Shown: positions 47,151 to 56,479 of the stretch, one piece after another
Position numbering within the stretch: position 1 is the first letter of the stretch
How the letters are laid out: the number at the start of each line of letters is the position of its first letter
Source of the DNA: Actinoplanes lobatus
GTDB lineage: Bacteria; Actinomycetota; Actinomycetes; Mycobacteriales; Micromonosporaceae
Length of the DNA: 64,000 nt
Assembly (NCBI RefSeq): GCF_014205215.1
Contig: NZ_JACHNC010000001.1
Coordinates: forward strand, 3,167,001 to 3,231,000
Reading direction: 5' to 3'
Made by a program: the position numbers and the translations under genes
Notes under the pieces: generated by a model
Seen by the model: only the letters and a program-made list of their open reading frames with translations
What the model was told of the DNA's origin: nothing
Database searches by the model: none

Positions 47151-48430
47151 GTCGCCACCAGCACCTTCGCCAGCTCGCGGGGCACGTCGACCAGGGTGTG
47201 CCGGCCCTCGGAGACGATCCGCCGCCCACCGGAGATCACGTGGGTGACGTCGGCCGCGGTGGCCGCGAAGATCACCTGATCGGGCCGGGCGCCGACGGTC
47301 CGGACGCCGTCCAGGTTCACCGCCACCAGGTCGGCGCGCTGCCCGGGTGTGATCGTCCCGGCGTCGTCCCAGCCCAGGGCCGCGTGCCGGGCCGCCGCCG
47401 CGACCAGTTCGGCGGCCGGGAAGTGGCCGCGGCTCTCGCTGGCCAGCCGCTCGTTCATCTCCAGCCCGCGGATCTCCTCGAACGGGTCGATCACCGCGTT
47501 GCTGTCGCTGCCCAGGCTCAACGGCACACCCGCGTCGGCGAGCCGCCGGGCCGGGCCGATGCCGTCGGCCAGGTCGCGTTCGGTGGTGGGGCACAGGCAC
47601 ACCCCGGCGCCGCTGCCGCCGAGCAGCTTGACGTCGCCGTCGGTCAGGTGGGTGGCGTGCACCGCCGTGGTCCCCGGCCCGAGGATGCCGTGCCGGTCCA
47701 GCAGCTCGGTCGGCGTGCAGCCGTGCACGGCCCGGCACTGCTCGTTCTCGGCCCGCTGCTCGGAGAGGTGCACGTGCAAGGGTGTCCGCCCGGCCAGCAC
47801 GGCCAGCTGGTCGGCGGGCACCGCGCGTACCGAATGGAGGGCCGCACCGATCCGGGCGTGCGGCGCGGCGGTCAGCGCGCCCACCCGCTCGGCCCAGCGT
47901 TCCGCGTCGCCGTCACCGAACCGCTCCTGCACGCCCTCCAACGGCGCCCCGTCGACCCGCGACGTCAGGTAGAGCGTGTCCAGCAGGGTGATCCGGATCC
48001 CGGCCTCGCCGGCGGCCTGCAACAGCGCCGCGCCCATCGCGTTCGGATCGTCGTAGCGGACCCCGCCGGGCGCGTGGTGCAGGTAGTGGAACTCGCCCAC
48101 GCAGGTGATCCCGGCCAGCGCCATCTCGGCGTAGACGGCCCGCGCCAGCGCCAGATAGCCGTCCGGGTCGAGGGCGCCGGCGACCGCGTACATCTGCTCC
48201 CGCCACGTCCAGAAGCTGCCCGTGCCGGTGTGGGTACGCCCGCGCAGCACCCGGTGGAAGGCGTGCGAGTGGGCGTTGGCGAGACCGGGCAGCACCAGGC
48301 CGGGCAGGCGCTCGCCCGTCGCCGGGGCGCCCGGGGTGACCGCGGTGAACCGGCCGTCCACCACCTCGATCCGGACGTCCTCCGCCACCCGGTCACCCAG
48401 CCAGGCGTACCTGGCGTGGTAGACGCTCAC
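47147..48430 (-). CDS. hutF: Formimidoylglutamate deiminase
   Basis: A protein of 427 residues from GTG 48430. Amidohydrolase superfamily: [44 protein letters not shown] and [11 protein letters not shown]. It converts formiminoglutamate to N-formylglutamate and ammonia, so this organism uses the two-step route. Its GTG overlaps the stop of the upstream M20 gene by four bases. Confidence 0.93.
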   Translation of the reverse strand: MSVYHARYAWLGDRVAEDVRIEVVDGRFTAVTPGAPATGERLPGLVLPGLANAHSHAFHRVLRGRTHTGTGSFWTWREQMYAVAGALDPDGYLALARAVYAEMALAGITCVGEFHYLHHAPGGVRYDDPNAMGAALLQAAGEAGIRITLLDTLYLTSRVDGAPLEGVQERFGDGDAERWAERVGALTAAPHARIGAALHSVRAVPADQLAVLAGRTPLHVHLSEQRAENEQCRAVHGCTPTELLDRHGILGPGTTAVHATHLTDGDVKLLGGSGAGVCLCPTTERDLADGIGPARRLADAGVPLSLGSDSNAVIDPFEEIRGLEMNERLASESRGHFPAAELVAAAARHAALGWDDAGTITPGQRADLVAVNLDGVRTVGARPDQVIFAATAADVTHVISGGRRIVSEGRHTLVDVPRELAKVLVAT

Positions 48431-49581
48431 GTCAGCGCCTCCAGCACCCGGGCCAGCGCCTCGACGCCCGCCTCGCAGTCGGCGTCGGAGGCGTGCTCGG
48501 CGGGGGAGTGCGACACCCCGGTCGGGTTGCGGACGAACAGCATGGCGGTCGGCACGTGCGCGGACAGCACCCCGGCGTCGTGGCCGGCGCCGGTCGGCAG
48601 GATCGGCGCGCCGCCCAGCAGGTCACTCAACCGCACGGCCAGAGCGTTGTCGAAGGCCACCTCGCCGGTCACCGACTCGGCGGTCACCTCCACCCCGGTG
48701 CCGTCCCGGCTGGCCCGCTCGGTCGCCTCCCGCACCACCGACCCGACCAGCTGATCGAGGGTGCCGGTGTCCGCGGCCCGGGCGTCCAGCCAGCCCCGCA
48801 CCAGCGACGGGATGGCGTTCGTGGCGTTCGGCTCGACCTGCACCCGGCCCATCGTGGCGTGCGCGCCGGCCAGCCGGGCCTCCCGGTCGGCGACCAGCAC
48901 GGTGAACGCGAACGTCTGCATCGGATCACGCCGGTCGGCCATCAACGTGGTGCCGGCATGGTCACCGACGCCGGTGAAGTCCATCCGCCAGCGGCCGTGC
49001 GGCCAGATCGCGCTGGCCACCCCGACCGGGACGGTCAGCGCCCGCCCCTGCTCGATGTGCAGCTCCACGACCGCCGACAGGGTCCGCACGCGCGGATCGG
49101 CGCCGGCCGGCTGCCGCCCGAGCGCCTCCGCGAAGGTGACCCCGTCGCGATCCCGCAGCGCGGCGGCCTTCTCCGGCGCGATCGCGCCGGTCAGCAGACG
49201 AGACCCCAGACACGGTACGCCGAAGCGCCCACCCTCCTCCTCGGCGAACGCCGCGACCACCACCTTCCGGTCCCGCGGGAGCTCGTCGACGGCGAGGAAG
49301 GCGCTCACGATCCCGAGCGGCCCGTCGTAGCCGCCACCGTGCGGCACCGAGTCGAAATGCGATCCGGTCAGCACGGTCCCCGGCGCCCACGGCTCGGCCC
49401 GCCACGCGAAGAGGTTGCCGTTGCCGTCCTCGGTGACCGTCATGTCCCGCTGGGCGGCCTGCCCGCGGAACCAGTCGCGCAGGGTCAGCTCGGGTGCGGT
49501 CAGCGCGTACCTCAGATAGCCGCCGCCGGCCGCCCGCCCGACCGGCGCGATCTCCGCCCAGAGTTTCCCGAACTCGCTCAT
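48427..49581 (-). CDS. M20-family amidohydrolase (allantoate amidohydrolase-like) in the hut operon
   Basis: A protein of 384 residues. Metal ligands fit the M20 amidase group: GSHFDSVPHGGGYDGPLG, EEEGGRFG, ELHIEQG and the dimer-domain motif GVGDHAGTTLM; the last ligand is in SHSPAEHASD. Annotation by similarity would be allantoate or N-carbamoyl amino-acid hydrolase. The window has no hutG, and this gene sits between hutU and hutF with coupled starts. It may therefore hydrolyse N-formylglutamate to glutamate and formate (inference). Confidence 0.85.
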   Translation of the reverse strand: MSEFGKLWAEIAPVGRAAGGGYLRYALTAPELTLRDWFRGQAAQRDMTVTEDGNGNLFAWRAEPWAPGTVLTGSHFDSVPHGGGYDGPLGIVSAFLAVDELPRDRKVVVAAFAEEEGGRFGVPCLGSRLLTGAIAPEKAAALRDRDGVTFAEALGRQPAGADPRVRTLSAVVELHIEQGRALTVPVGVASAIWPHGRWRMDFTGVGDHAGTTLMADRRDPMQTFAFTVLVADREARLAGAHATMGRVQVEPNATNAIPSLVRGWLDARAADTGTLDQLVGSVVREATERASRDGTGVEVTAESVTGEVAFDNALAVRLSDLLGGAPILPTGAGHDAGVLSAHVPTAMLFVRNPTGVSHSPAEHASDADCEAGVEALARVLEALT

Positions 49582-49658
49582 CGCGACGCCTCCGCTGCGC
49601 TCCGGCGTCGCGATGAGTTCAAGACTGAGCCTGATGATTCGCTCGCAAGCTCGCTCAT
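49582..49658 (-). repeat. 77-bp element, copy 4 (hutU-M20 junction)
   Basis: Runs from ATG 49658, which overlaps the hutU stop as ATGA, to the base before ATG 49581. Its 26-codon frame starts MSELASES, has RSAAEASR at its end, and its TGA overlaps the M20 start. The hairpin arms CGCGACGCC and GGCGTCGCG are perfectly complementary here although both differ from copy 1. This looks like compensatory change. Confidence 0.87.
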
Positions 49659-51286
49659 GGCCGCATCGGGATCTTCACGTCGCCGGCGCATCCCGACTCG
49701 TATCCGGCGTCGACGTGCCGCAGCACCCCCATCGCCGGGTCGTTGGTCAGCACCCGCTCGATCTTCTGCCCGGCCAGCGCCGTCCCGTCGGCCACGCACA
49801 CCTGCCCGGCGTGGATGCTGCGCCCGATGCCCACCCCGCCACCGTGGTGGATCGACACCCAGCTCGCCCCGGACGCCGTGTTGACCAGCGCGTTCAGCAG
49901 CGGCCAGTCGGCGATCGCATCGGAGCCGTCGAGCATCGCCTCGGTCTCCCGGTACGGCGACGCCACCGACCCGGAGTCCAGGTGGTCCCGCCCGATCACG
50001 ATCGGCGCGCTGACGTCCCCGCGCGCCACCATGTCGTTGAACCGCACGCCGGCCTTGTCGCGTTCGCCGTACCCGAGCCAGCAGATCCGCGCCGGCAGCC
50101 CCTGGAAGGCGACCCGTTCCCCGGCCATCCGGATCCACCGCGCGAGCGGCTCGTTCTCCGGGAACAGGTCCAGCACTGCGCGGTCGGTGGCGGCGATGTC
50201 GGCCGGGTCCCCGGAGAGCGCGGCCCACCGGAACGGCCCCTTGCCCTCGGCGAACAGCGGCCGGATGTACGCCGGAACGAACCCGGGGAAGTCGAAGGCC
50301 CGCTCGTACCCGGCCAGTTTCGCCTCACCGCGGATCGAGTTGCCGTAGTCGAACACCTCGGCCCCCGCGTCCTGGAACCCGACCATCGCCTCGACGTGCA
50401 CGGCCATGCTGGCCCGGGAACGGTCGGTGAACTCGTCGGGTTTCGTCCGCGCGTACTCGGCCATGTCGTCCAGCTCGACGCCGAGCGGGAGATAGCTGAG
50501 CGGGTCATGGGCGCTGGTCTGGTCGGTGACGATGTCGATCGCGACACCGTTCCGCAGCAGCGTCGGGAAGACCTCGGCCGCGTTGCCGACCACGCCGACC
50601 GACAGCGCCTTCCGGTCGGCCTTCGCCTGGAGCGCGATCGACACCGCCTCGTCCAGGCTTCCGGCGATGACGTCCAGGTAGCGGGTGTCGACCCGGCGCT
50701 GGAGACGGGTGCGGTCCACGTCGACGATCAGGCAGACGCCGCCGTTCATCGTCACGGCCAGCGGCTGCGCGCCGCCCATGCCACCGCAGCCGCCGGTCAG
50801 CGTCAACGTCCCGGCGAGGTCGGCGCCGAACCGCTTGGCGGCCACCGCGGCGAACGTCTCGTACGTGCCCTGGAGGATGCCCTGCGTCCCGATGTAGATC
50901 CACGAACCGGCGGTCATCTGCCCGTACATGGTCAGGCCCAGCTGCTCCAGGCGCCGGAACTCCGGCCAGGTCGCCCAGTCGCCGACCAGGTTCGAGTTCG
51001 CGATCAGCACCCGCGGCGCCCACTCGTGGGTGCGCAGCACACCGACCGGCTTACCGGACTGCACCAGCAGCGTCTCGTCGCCGCGCAGCGTGTCCAGCTC
51101 CCGCACGATCGCGTGGAACGACGGCCAGTCCCGCGCGGCCCGGCCGGTGCCTCCGTAGACCACGAGATCCTGTGGCCTCTCGGCCACATCCGGGTCCAGG
51201 TTGTTCATCAACATGCGCTTGGCGGCCTCCTGCGGCCAACCCATGGCGGTGTACGCCGTACCGCGCGGCGCCCGGATCTCGGACAT
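49655..51286 (-). CDS. hutU: Urocanate hydratase
   Basis: A protein of 543 residues. It is recognised by [66 protein letters not shown] and the NAD-contacting [15 protein letters not shown] region. The enzyme hydrates urocanate to imidazolonepropionate with bound NAD+. First structural gene after the regulator (gap 14 bases). Confidence 0.96.
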   Translation of the reverse strand: MSEIRAPRGTAYTAMGWPQEAAKRMLMNNLDPDVAERPQDLVVYGGTGRAARDWPSFHAIVRELDTLRGDETLLVQSGKPVGVLRTHEWAPRVLIANSNLVGDWATWPEFRRLEQLGLTMYGQMTAGSWIYIGTQGILQGTYETFAAVAAKRFGADLAGTLTLTGGCGGMGGAQPLAVTMNGGVCLIVDVDRTRLQRRVDTRYLDVIAGSLDEAVSIALQAKADRKALSVGVVGNAAEVFPTLLRNGVAIDIVTDQTSAHDPLSYLPLGVELDDMAEYARTKPDEFTDRSRASMAVHVEAMVGFQDAGAEVFDYGNSIRGEAKLAGYERAFDFPGFVPAYIRPLFAEGKGPFRWAALSGDPADIAATDRAVLDLFPENEPLARWIRMAGERVAFQGLPARICWLGYGERDKAGVRFNDMVARGDVSAPIVIGRDHLDSGSVASPYRETEAMLDGSDAIADWPLLNALVNTASGASWVSIHHGGGVGIGRSIHAGQVCVADGTALAGQKIERVLTNDPAMGVLRHVDAGYESGCAGDVKIPMRP

Positions 51287-51300
51287 CGAAGTCTCCTCCC

Positions 51301-52143
51301 TCAGGCCAGAAAAACGTGCCGGCGAGCGGCTGTCGCCTCGAACTCCTCGAGACGGCGCTGCACCGGCTCGGGGGCCGCGTCACACATCGCCTGCAACAGC
51401 ACCATGGCCATCGCCATCGGGCCGGTGTGCAGGTCGAAGACGAGTTGCGTGCCCACCGCGGCGGGCAGTACGACGTCGGCGTGCTCGGCCACCGGGCTGA
51501 TCGCCGAATCGGTGATCGCGACCACCGCGAGACCGGCCGCCCTCGCCTCGCGGACGGCCTCCACCGACTCGCGCGGATAGCGGGGAAGCACCATGGCCAG
51601 CATGGCACCGGCGCCGTCCGCGCGGGCCTGATCCAGCCGGTCCAGCAGGCTCGTCCCGCCCCCGTCCAGCACCCGCACGCCGGGGAACACCTTGGCCGCG
51701 AAGTACCCGAAATACGCCGCCAGTGGGGCCGCGGCCCGCAGGCCCAGCACCGGAAGCGGGCGGCTGCCGATCAGCAGGGCGGCCGCACGGCGTACCTCAT
51801 CGAGGTCGTGCAACTGTTCGCCGAGCCGCCGCAGATGCTCGGTCTCGGCATGCACCGCGCGCTGCATCGGGTTCAGCTCGGTCGGCAGGCCGGGCTCGTC
51901 CACGGTCAGCTCCCGCAGCTCCCGCCGCAACGCCGGATAACCCGAATAGCCCAGCGCCATCGCGAACCGGGTCACCGACGGCTGGCTCACCCCGGCCAGA
52001 TCGGCCACCTCGGCGGCGGACAGATACGCCGCCTTCGACGCGTGCTCCACCAGGCAGTGCGCGATCCGCCGCTGGGTGGGCGTCAGGCGCGCGCCCTGGA
52101 ACAGGCCCAGCAACCCAGCCGATTTGATCGCTCCGTCATTCAC
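51301..52143 (-). CDS. RpiR/MurR-family regulator of the hut operon
   Basis: A protein of 280 residues. An N-terminal helix-turn-helix of the RpiR type ([31 protein letters not shown]) is followed by a SIS domain at about residues 120-260 ([39 protein letters not shown]). SIS domains usually sense sugar phosphates, but here the co-directional hut genes start 14 bases after its stop. It therefore most likely controls histidine use and itself. A palindrome lies just upstream of its start. Confidence 0.88.
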   Translation of the reverse strand: MNDGAIKSAGLLGLFQGARLTPTQRRIAHCLVEHASKAAYLSAAEVADLAGVSQPSVTRFAMALGYSGYPALRRELRELTVDEPGLPTELNPMQRAVHAETEHLRRLGEQLHDLDEVRRAAALLIGSRPLPVLGLRAAAPLAAYFGYFAAKVFPGVRVLDGGGTSLLDRLDQARADGAGAMLAMVLPRYPRESVEAVREARAAGLAVVAITDSAISPVAEHADVVLPAAVGTQLVFDLHTGPMAMAMVLLQAMCDAAPEPVQRRLEEFEATAARRHVFLA

Positions 52144-52152
52144 GAGAGCAGC

Positions 52153-52162
52153 TTATGCATAA
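52153..52162. promoter_or_regulatory. Palindrome TTATGCATAA upstream of the hut regulator gene
   Basis: A perfect 10-base palindrome 10 bases before the RpiR-type gene start, overlapping a possible -10 (TATGCA on the minus strand). It is a candidate autoregulatory operator for the hut unit. Confidence 0.4.
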
Positions 52163-52219
52163 AATCTTTCAGGACGCCAGGGTCCTCACCCGATGCAACA
52201 CCCCGGAGCCGCAAAACGA

Positions 52220-52253
52220 GACGGGCCGGACCCCCGAGGGGAACCGGCCCGTC
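52220..52253. terminator. Hairpin between the hut regulator and MOSC genes
   Basis: GACGGGCCGG (52220-52229) and CCGGCCCGTC (52244-52253) are perfectly complementary around a 14-base loop. It is not preceded by a same-strand gene end within 300 bases on either side, so it may insulate the two divergent promoters. A second, weaker repeat (ATCGATCAG / CTGATCGAT) follows at 52298-52329. Confidence 0.55.
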
Positions 52254-52383
52254 CAGGCTGACCTGCGTCAGGCGACACCCAGCCCGACAGGGCTGAAATC
52301 GATCAGTCGAAGGCGCGAGCCTGATCGATCAAGGGAAGTTGGGAAACCCTGTTCCCATGGGCCGTTGTGGCAGGCTGGGCGGC

Positions 52384-53205
52384 ATGCGGATCGCCTCGCT
52401 CCACACGTACCCCGTCAAGGGTTGCCACCGGCTGAACCACGACGAAGCGCGAGTCGAACCGTGGGGCCTCGCCGGCGACCGGCGATGGATGATCGTGGAC
52501 GCCGAAGGCGTCGGCATCACCCAGCGGGACGCGCCGCTGCTGACCCGGCTGACCGCCCGGCCGCGGCCCGGCGGAATCCACCTCAGCGCACCCGGCCTGT
52601 CCGATGTCGACATCGCCGAACCCGGTGCCGACGCCACCGCCAAGGTCCGCATCTTCCGCAACAAGACGCCCATTCCGGCCCGCGTCGCCGACACCACCTG
52701 GGTCTCCACCCTGCTCGGCCGCGACGCCCGCCTGGTCTGGCAGGCCGACCCCACCACCCGCGCCCTGACCGATTCCGTCCTCACCGGCGACAGCGTCAAC
52801 CTCGCCGACGGCTACCCCGTCCTGCTCGCCAACACCGCCTCCCACGACGCCCTCAACGACTGGCTTCTGGAAGGCGGCGACGAACCCGTCCCCATCCACC
52901 GCTTCCGGCCCAACATCGTCGTCACCGGCGCCCCGGCCTGGGCCGAGGACGACTGGCACGGCCGCCGCCTGCGCATCGGCGACCTCACCTTCCGCGTCGC
53001 CGGAGGATGCGCCCGCTGCCTCGTCACCACCATCGACCAGGAGACCGGCGAAACCGGCCGGCAGCCGCTGCACATTCTCGGCCGCCACCGGCGCTTCGGC
53101 ACCGAACTCCTCTTCGCCGTCAACCTCATCCCCGACCGGCCCGGCGTCATCCGCGTCGGCGACCGGGTCACCCCGCCGGGCGACCGCGTCTTAGGAGAGT
53201 CTTAG
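52384..53205 (+). CDS. MOSC-domain protein (YcbX/mARC-like)
   Basis: A protein of 273 residues. The N-terminal MOSC beta-barrel (SLHTYPVKGCHRL, GDRRWMIVD) is followed by the MOSC domain with RFRPNIVV and the conserved cysteine motif GGCARCLVTTID. That cysteine can coordinate molybdenum cofactor. Such proteins reduce N-hydroxylated compounds together with electron partners. The substrate is unknown and no partner gene is adjacent. Confidence 0.87.
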   Translation: MRIASLHTYPVKGCHRLNHDEARVEPWGLAGDRRWMIVDAEGVGITQRDAPLLTRLTARPRPGGIHLSAPGLSDVDIAEPGADATAKVRIFRNKTPIPARVADTTWVSTLLGRDARLVWQADPTTRALTDSVLTGDSVNLADGYPVLLANTASHDALNDWLLEGGDEPVPIHRFRPNIVVTGAPAWAEDDWHGRRLRIGDLTFRVAGGCARCLVTTIDQETGETGRQPLHILGRHRRFGTELLFAVNLIPDRPGVIRVGDRVTPPGDRVLGES

Positions 53206-53248
53206 AAGAATTGCCCCCACCCCTCCGGGGCGACCAGGATGCCTGGTC

Positions 53249-54187
53249 GTGAGTGCTCATCGACCGAAGTTCACCGCCCGATGGCTCGCCGCCGGCGGCG
53301 CCGCCGTCCTCGCCGGCATCATCGGCGTCGCCATGATGCTGACCAACGGCGGATCCGCATGCGCCGCGCCACCGAGCACCACGACCAAAACCGGCAAGGC
53401 CACCTTCTACGACCTCGCGGGCACCAGCGGCAACTGCTCCTTCGAGGTCCCGGCCGACGACCTCTACGTCGCGCTCGGCCCCAGCCAGTACTCCGAGGGC
53501 GCGTCCTGCGGCGCCTACCTCGACGTCACCGGCCCCAAGGGCAAGGTCCGCGTCAAGGTCTTCGACTCCTGTCCCGAATGCCCGGCCGGGCACCTCGACC
53601 TGAGCCGCACCGCGTTCAAGAAGATCGGCGACGAGATCGACGGCATCATCCCGATCAAGTACAAGCTGGTCACCAACCCGTCCACCCCGGCGCCGATCAG
53701 TGTGCGCATCAAGGAGGGCGCGTCGCAGTACTGGTTCGCGGCCCGCATCGACAACCACGCGAACCTGCTCTCCTCGGTCAAGGTCGCGAGCGGCGGCGGC
53801 GCTTTCAAGACCGCCCACCGCACCGACTACAACTACTGGCTCATCGACGCGGGCGCGGGCCCCGGCCCCTACAAGATCAAAATCACCGATGTGTACGGCA
53901 ACACCGCCACCCTCACCGGCATCAGGATGAGCCCCGGCACGGTCCAGAAGACCGGCGTCCGCATCGCCGGCGGTTCCACCACGGTGACCTCGAAGACCAC
54001 CGCCCCCACGGTGAAGGCCACCACGTCCCCGGCCGCTTCCCCCGCCGCGAAGAAGCCGGCCGCCGCCACCCCGCCCCCGTCGGTGCCGGCCTCCGCCGAG
54101 GTCGACCCGCTCCTCGAGTCGGCGGTCGCCGAACCCGAACCCACCCAGCCTCTCGTCGACCTGGCCGCCGCACCCAGCAGCTGCTGA
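53249..54187 (+). CDS. Secreted expansin-like protein (double-psi beta-barrel)
   Basis: A protein of 312 residues from GTG 53249. A signal peptide occupies residues 1-40 (AAGGAAVLAGIIGVAMML ... ACAAP). A DPBB domain follows (GKATFYDLAGTSGNCSF, CGAYLDVTGPKGKVRVKVFDSCPECPAGHLDLSRTAF), then a second beta domain (SQYWFAARIDNHAN...). This is the two-domain plan of bacterial EXLX1-type expansins, which loosen cell-wall polysaccharide without hydrolysis. An 80-residue Thr/Ala/Pro tail ends in Cys. The DPBB Asp (FDSCPEC) is present. Confidence 0.82.
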   Translation: MSAHRPKFTARWLAAGGAAVLAGIIGVAMMLTNGGSACAAPPSTTTKTGKATFYDLAGTSGNCSFEVPADDLYVALGPSQYSEGASCGAYLDVTGPKGKVRVKVFDSCPECPAGHLDLSRTAFKKIGDEIDGIIPIKYKLVTNPSTPAPISVRIKEGASQYWFAARIDNHANLLSSVKVASGGGAFKTAHRTDYNYWLIDAGAGPGPYKIKITDVYGNTATLTGIRMSPGTVQKTGVRIAGGSTTVTSKTTAPTVKATTSPAASPAAKKPAAATPPPSVPASAEVDPLLESAVAEPEPTQPLVDLAAAPSSC

Positions 54188-54200
54188 CGTCCCCCACGGA

Positions 54201-54231
54201 GAACGGCCCGGTCCACTGGACCGGGCCGTTC
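54201..54231. terminator. Terminator hairpin between the expansin-like gene and tRNA-Leu
   Basis: GAACGGCCCGGTCC and GGACCGGGCCGTTC (14-base arms, loop ACT) are perfectly complementary. Usable by the plus-strand gene ending at 54187 and by the minus-strand tRNA ending at 54241. Confidence 0.85.
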
Positions 54232-54240
54232 CCGTTGCGG

Positions 54241-54324
54241 TGCGGAAGAGGGGAATCGAACCCCTACGCCCTCTCGGGCACGGGCACCTAAAACCCGCGC
54301 GTCTGCCGATTTCGCCACTTCCGC
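54241..54324 (-). tRNA. tRNA-Leu (anticodon UAG)
   Basis: The minus strand folds as a class II tRNA. Acceptor arm: GCGGAAG / CTTCCGC. D-arm: GCGAAATCGGCAGACGC. Anticodon stem CGGGT/GCCCG with loop TTTAGGT, so the anticodon is TAG. A long variable arm (GTGCCCGAGAGGGCGTA) and the T-arm GGGGTTCGATTCCCC complete it. CCA is not encoded. It reads the CUA leucine codon, which is rare in DNA of this composition. Confidence 0.95.
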
Positions 54325-54402
54325 CCTATTTGCCCCTCAAGCCAGAGCGTTGTGAAGAGTGTAAACGGTCCGCTCGGCCTGTGGCGTCTCGCTTGCCACC
54401 GA

Positions 54403-55140
54403 TCATTCCGTGATCGTGGCCCGATCGAGGTCGGGGGTTCGGGGCCGCCACGGCAACGGCGTCAGCGTCCCATGTGTTTCCCAACGACGCATCAGCGCAT
54501 ACACCTGACGACGCTCGCAGCCCAATTGCCGGGCGGCGTCGGCGACGGCCAGCTCCTTGCGCTGCACTTTCTGGAGCACTTCGGCCCTTTCCTCCTCGGT
54601 GGTCGCGCATTGTGCAGGCTGCTCCACCGGGCTTCCCCGGTCGTCCACCCGGACCATCGGCACTCGATGGCGAGGTCGGTTCCGGCCCGCGTAGGTGGCC
54701 GTCTGGCTGTGGCAGTTCGGGCAGAGGAAACGGAGGTTCTCCGCCTGGCAGTTCCAGAACCGCCCGTCGATATGATCGACCTGGAGGGTGAGGGGCCGTC
54801 CGTTCCAGGAACCATCGATGCCGCACTCGGTGCAGCGATAGGCGCGGCCCAGGTCCTCGAGTGCCCGGCGGAGCACCGTGGGTGCTTGCCGCTTGGCGTC
54901 GGGCGGGCGTTCGATCAGGATCTCGCCGGGTCCGCGCCGGCGCGGATTGCGCGTCCCTGGCATGTGGGCACGACCGAGGAAGTGTGACGTGTCGATCCCC
55001 AGCTGCGTGATCCGGCGGCGCAGGTAGGCGTGCGATCCACCGTTCAGTCGCAGGTTCAGGTGGCGAAGTACTCCGGACATCGAGGTCGAGGCGGCGACCG
55101 CCGCGGTCAGCATTTCGCGGGTGTACTTGACGTATGACAT
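54403..55140 (-). CDS. HNH endonuclease with helix-turn-helix ends
   Basis: A protein of 245 residues from ATG 55140. The HNH core is CTECGIDGSWNG ... LQVDHIDGRFWNCQAENLRFLCPNCHSQT, with four zinc cysteines and the DH-N-H catalytic triad. The N-terminal 50 residues (TREMLTAAVAASTSMSGVLRHLNL) and the C-terminal part (VADAARQLGCERRQVYALMRRW) each look like a helix-turn-helix. Such stand-alone HNH proteins occur on phages and as homing-type nucleases. No integrase or intron is seen around it. The palindrome CACCCCTCGGGGGTG abuts its -10 box. Confidence 0.85.
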   Translation of the reverse strand: MSYVKYTREMLTAAVAASTSMSGVLRHLNLRLNGGSHAYLRRRITQLGIDTSHFLGRAHMPGTRNPRRRGPGEILIERPPDAKRQAPTVLRRALEDLGRAYRCTECGIDGSWNGRPLTLQVDHIDGRFWNCQAENLRFLCPNCHSQTATYAGRNRPRHRVPMVRVDDRGSPVEQPAQCATTEEERAEVLQKVQRKELAVADAARQLGCERRQVYALMRRWETHGTLTPLPWRPRTPDLDRATITE

Positions 55141-55147
55141 GTTGTCG

Positions 55148-55168
55148 ACTGTACACCCCTCGGGGGTG
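55148..55168 (-). promoter_or_regulatory. Leaderless promoter and operator of the HNH nuclease gene
   Basis: On the minus strand TACAGT (55153-55148) is followed by seven bases and ATG 55140. Immediately upstream, CACCCC-TCG-GGGGTG (55154-55168) is a perfect inverted repeat and a good place for a repressor. Confidence 0.5.
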
Positions 55169-55324
55169 GCTGGAAAGCGCGCACGGCGGCCGCCTTGCGG
55201 GTTGGTACCGCATGACGACCGCCGTGAGATCCCGGACCGCCGCGCCGTGCCGGCGATTGAACCCCTCATCGGCTTGGGTGGCCCGGACCTGTAGGTTTTC
55301 GCCCGGCTTTTCCGGTGGCCGGGA

Positions 55325-55801
55325 TCAGTCGAGGCCGAGGTCGCGGCGGAGCTTGGCGACGTGCCCGGTGGCCTTGACGTTGTAGAGGGCGCGCTCGATG
55401 ACACCGTTCTCGTCGATGACGAAGGTGGAGCGGATGACGCCGGTGACCGTCTTGCCGTAGAGCTGCTTCTCACCGTACGCCCCGTAGGCCGTGAGGGTGC
55501 TCTTGTCCTCGTCGGCGACCAGCGGGAACGTGATGGCGTCGTGCTCGCGGAACTTGGCGAGCTTGGCCGGCTTGTCGGGGGAGATGCCGACGACCTCGTA
55601 CCCGGCGGCCTGGAGGGAGGCCAGCGAGTCGCGGAAGTCGCACGCCTGCTTGGTGCAGCCGGGCGTCATCGCGGCCGGGTAGGCGTACAGCACGACCTTG
55701 CGCCCGCGCAGGTCCTTGAGGGAGAGGCTGTCGCCGGTGTCGGTGGGGAGGGTGAAGTCGGGCGCGGCGTCGCCGGCGCTGAGACGCACGTTTTCAGTCA
55801 T
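55325..55801 (-). CDS. bcp: Thioredoxin-dependent peroxiredoxin (Bcp/PrxQ)
   Basis: A protein of 158 residues from ATG 55801. It has the PrxQ layout: FTLPTDTGDSLSLKDLRGRKVVLYAYPAAMTPGCTKQACDFRD-type region with the peroxidatic Cys in TPGCTKQAC and the resolving Cys five residues later, then VVGISPDKPAKLAKF. It reduces peroxides with thioredoxin. Confidence 0.95.
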   Translation of the reverse strand: MTENVRLSAGDAAPDFTLPTDTGDSLSLKDLRGRKVVLYAYPAAMTPGCTKQACDFRDSLASLQAAGYEVVGISPDKPAKLAKFREHDAITFPLVADEDKSTLTAYGAYGEKQLYGKTVTGVIRSTFVIDENGVIERALYNVKATGHVAKLRRDLGLD

Positions 55802-55808
55802 GGACCCG

Positions 55809-55814
55809 ACGATA
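55809..55814 (-). promoter_or_regulatory. -10 box (TATCGT) of the peroxiredoxin gene, leaderless
   Basis: On the minus strand TATCGT, seven bases, then ATG 55801. It lies in the 20-base gap after speD, so bcp can be transcribed alone. Confidence 0.5.
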
Positions 55815-55821
55815 GTGCGGA

Positions 55822-56244
55822 TCAGCCGGGCACCCGCTGAGTGCTCCACAGACGGCGGGCGGCGGTGAGGTCGCGGGGCCATTCCTCACCGCGGCGGGTG
55901 AGGGAGTGTTCGGTGATCCGGAAGTCGCCGAGGAGACGGTGGAATTCGTCGAGCACGTCGTTTTCGTGAAACGGCTTGCAGGAGAAGACGTTGATGAGGA
56001 TCTCGCGCAGATGCGGGTAGGTGTGGATGGCGGCGTGCGATTCGGCGAGGATCACCACCGCGGATTTTCCGGCCTTTTCGGGCGGGCCGGTCTCGGTGGC
56101 GACCAGGGGGCCGGCGATGACCGTCATGCCGATGCGATCGACCAGGTCGCGCATGAACCGGGTGAGGGCCGCGTCGTCGTCGAGGGCGCTCGTGTCGGCG
56201 ATGCCGGAGAGCCGGAGGGTGAGTTCGTCGCCGTAGTGGGACAT
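55822..56244 (-). CDS. speD: S-adenosylmethionine decarboxylase proenzyme-like (SpeD)
   Basis: A protein of 140 residues. The self-cleavage motif is present as AESHAAIHTYPHLREI, with the Ser that becomes the pyruvoyl group. The usual FTCG is replaced by NVFSCKPF. Bacterial SpeD supplies decarboxylated SAM for spermidine, or in some homologues decarboxylates arginine or ornithine; no spermidine synthase gene is adjacent. The C-terminal 25 residues are basic. Confidence 0.85.
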   Translation of the reverse strand: MSHYGDELTLRLSGIADTSALDDDAALTRFMRDLVDRIGMTVIAGPLVATETGPPEKAGKSAVVILAESHAAIHTYPHLREILINVFSCKPFHENDVLDEFHRLLGDFRITEHSLTRRGEEWPRDLTAARRLWSTQRVPG

Positions 56245-56250
56245 AACTGT

Positions 56251-56280
56251 AAGTTAGCAATGTGAAACGGCGCGTGACAA
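56251..56280 (-). promoter_or_regulatory. Promoter of speD (TTGTCA-18-TAACTT), leaderless
   Basis: On the minus strand the -35 TTGTCA (56280-56275) and -10 TAACTT (56256-56251) are 18 bases apart. ATG 56244 follows six bases after the -10. It is the clearest vegetative-type promoter in the window. Confidence 0.65.
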
Positions 56281-56479
56281 TCGATGGGCATGCCAACCCG
56301 AACAGCCTCGGGAATCCGTTTCCGCAGTCATTCCGGTCACCGTTTTCCGGTGCTTCGCGCATATCGGGAGAACGGAAACAACAGCGGTCGGCAGCGTGTT
56401 CTGCGCATCGAGTATCAGCCTTGTGTCACCCGGGAGGGTACGCTCCCGGCATCGACGTCGAGAGTGGAGATCAGCGCAG

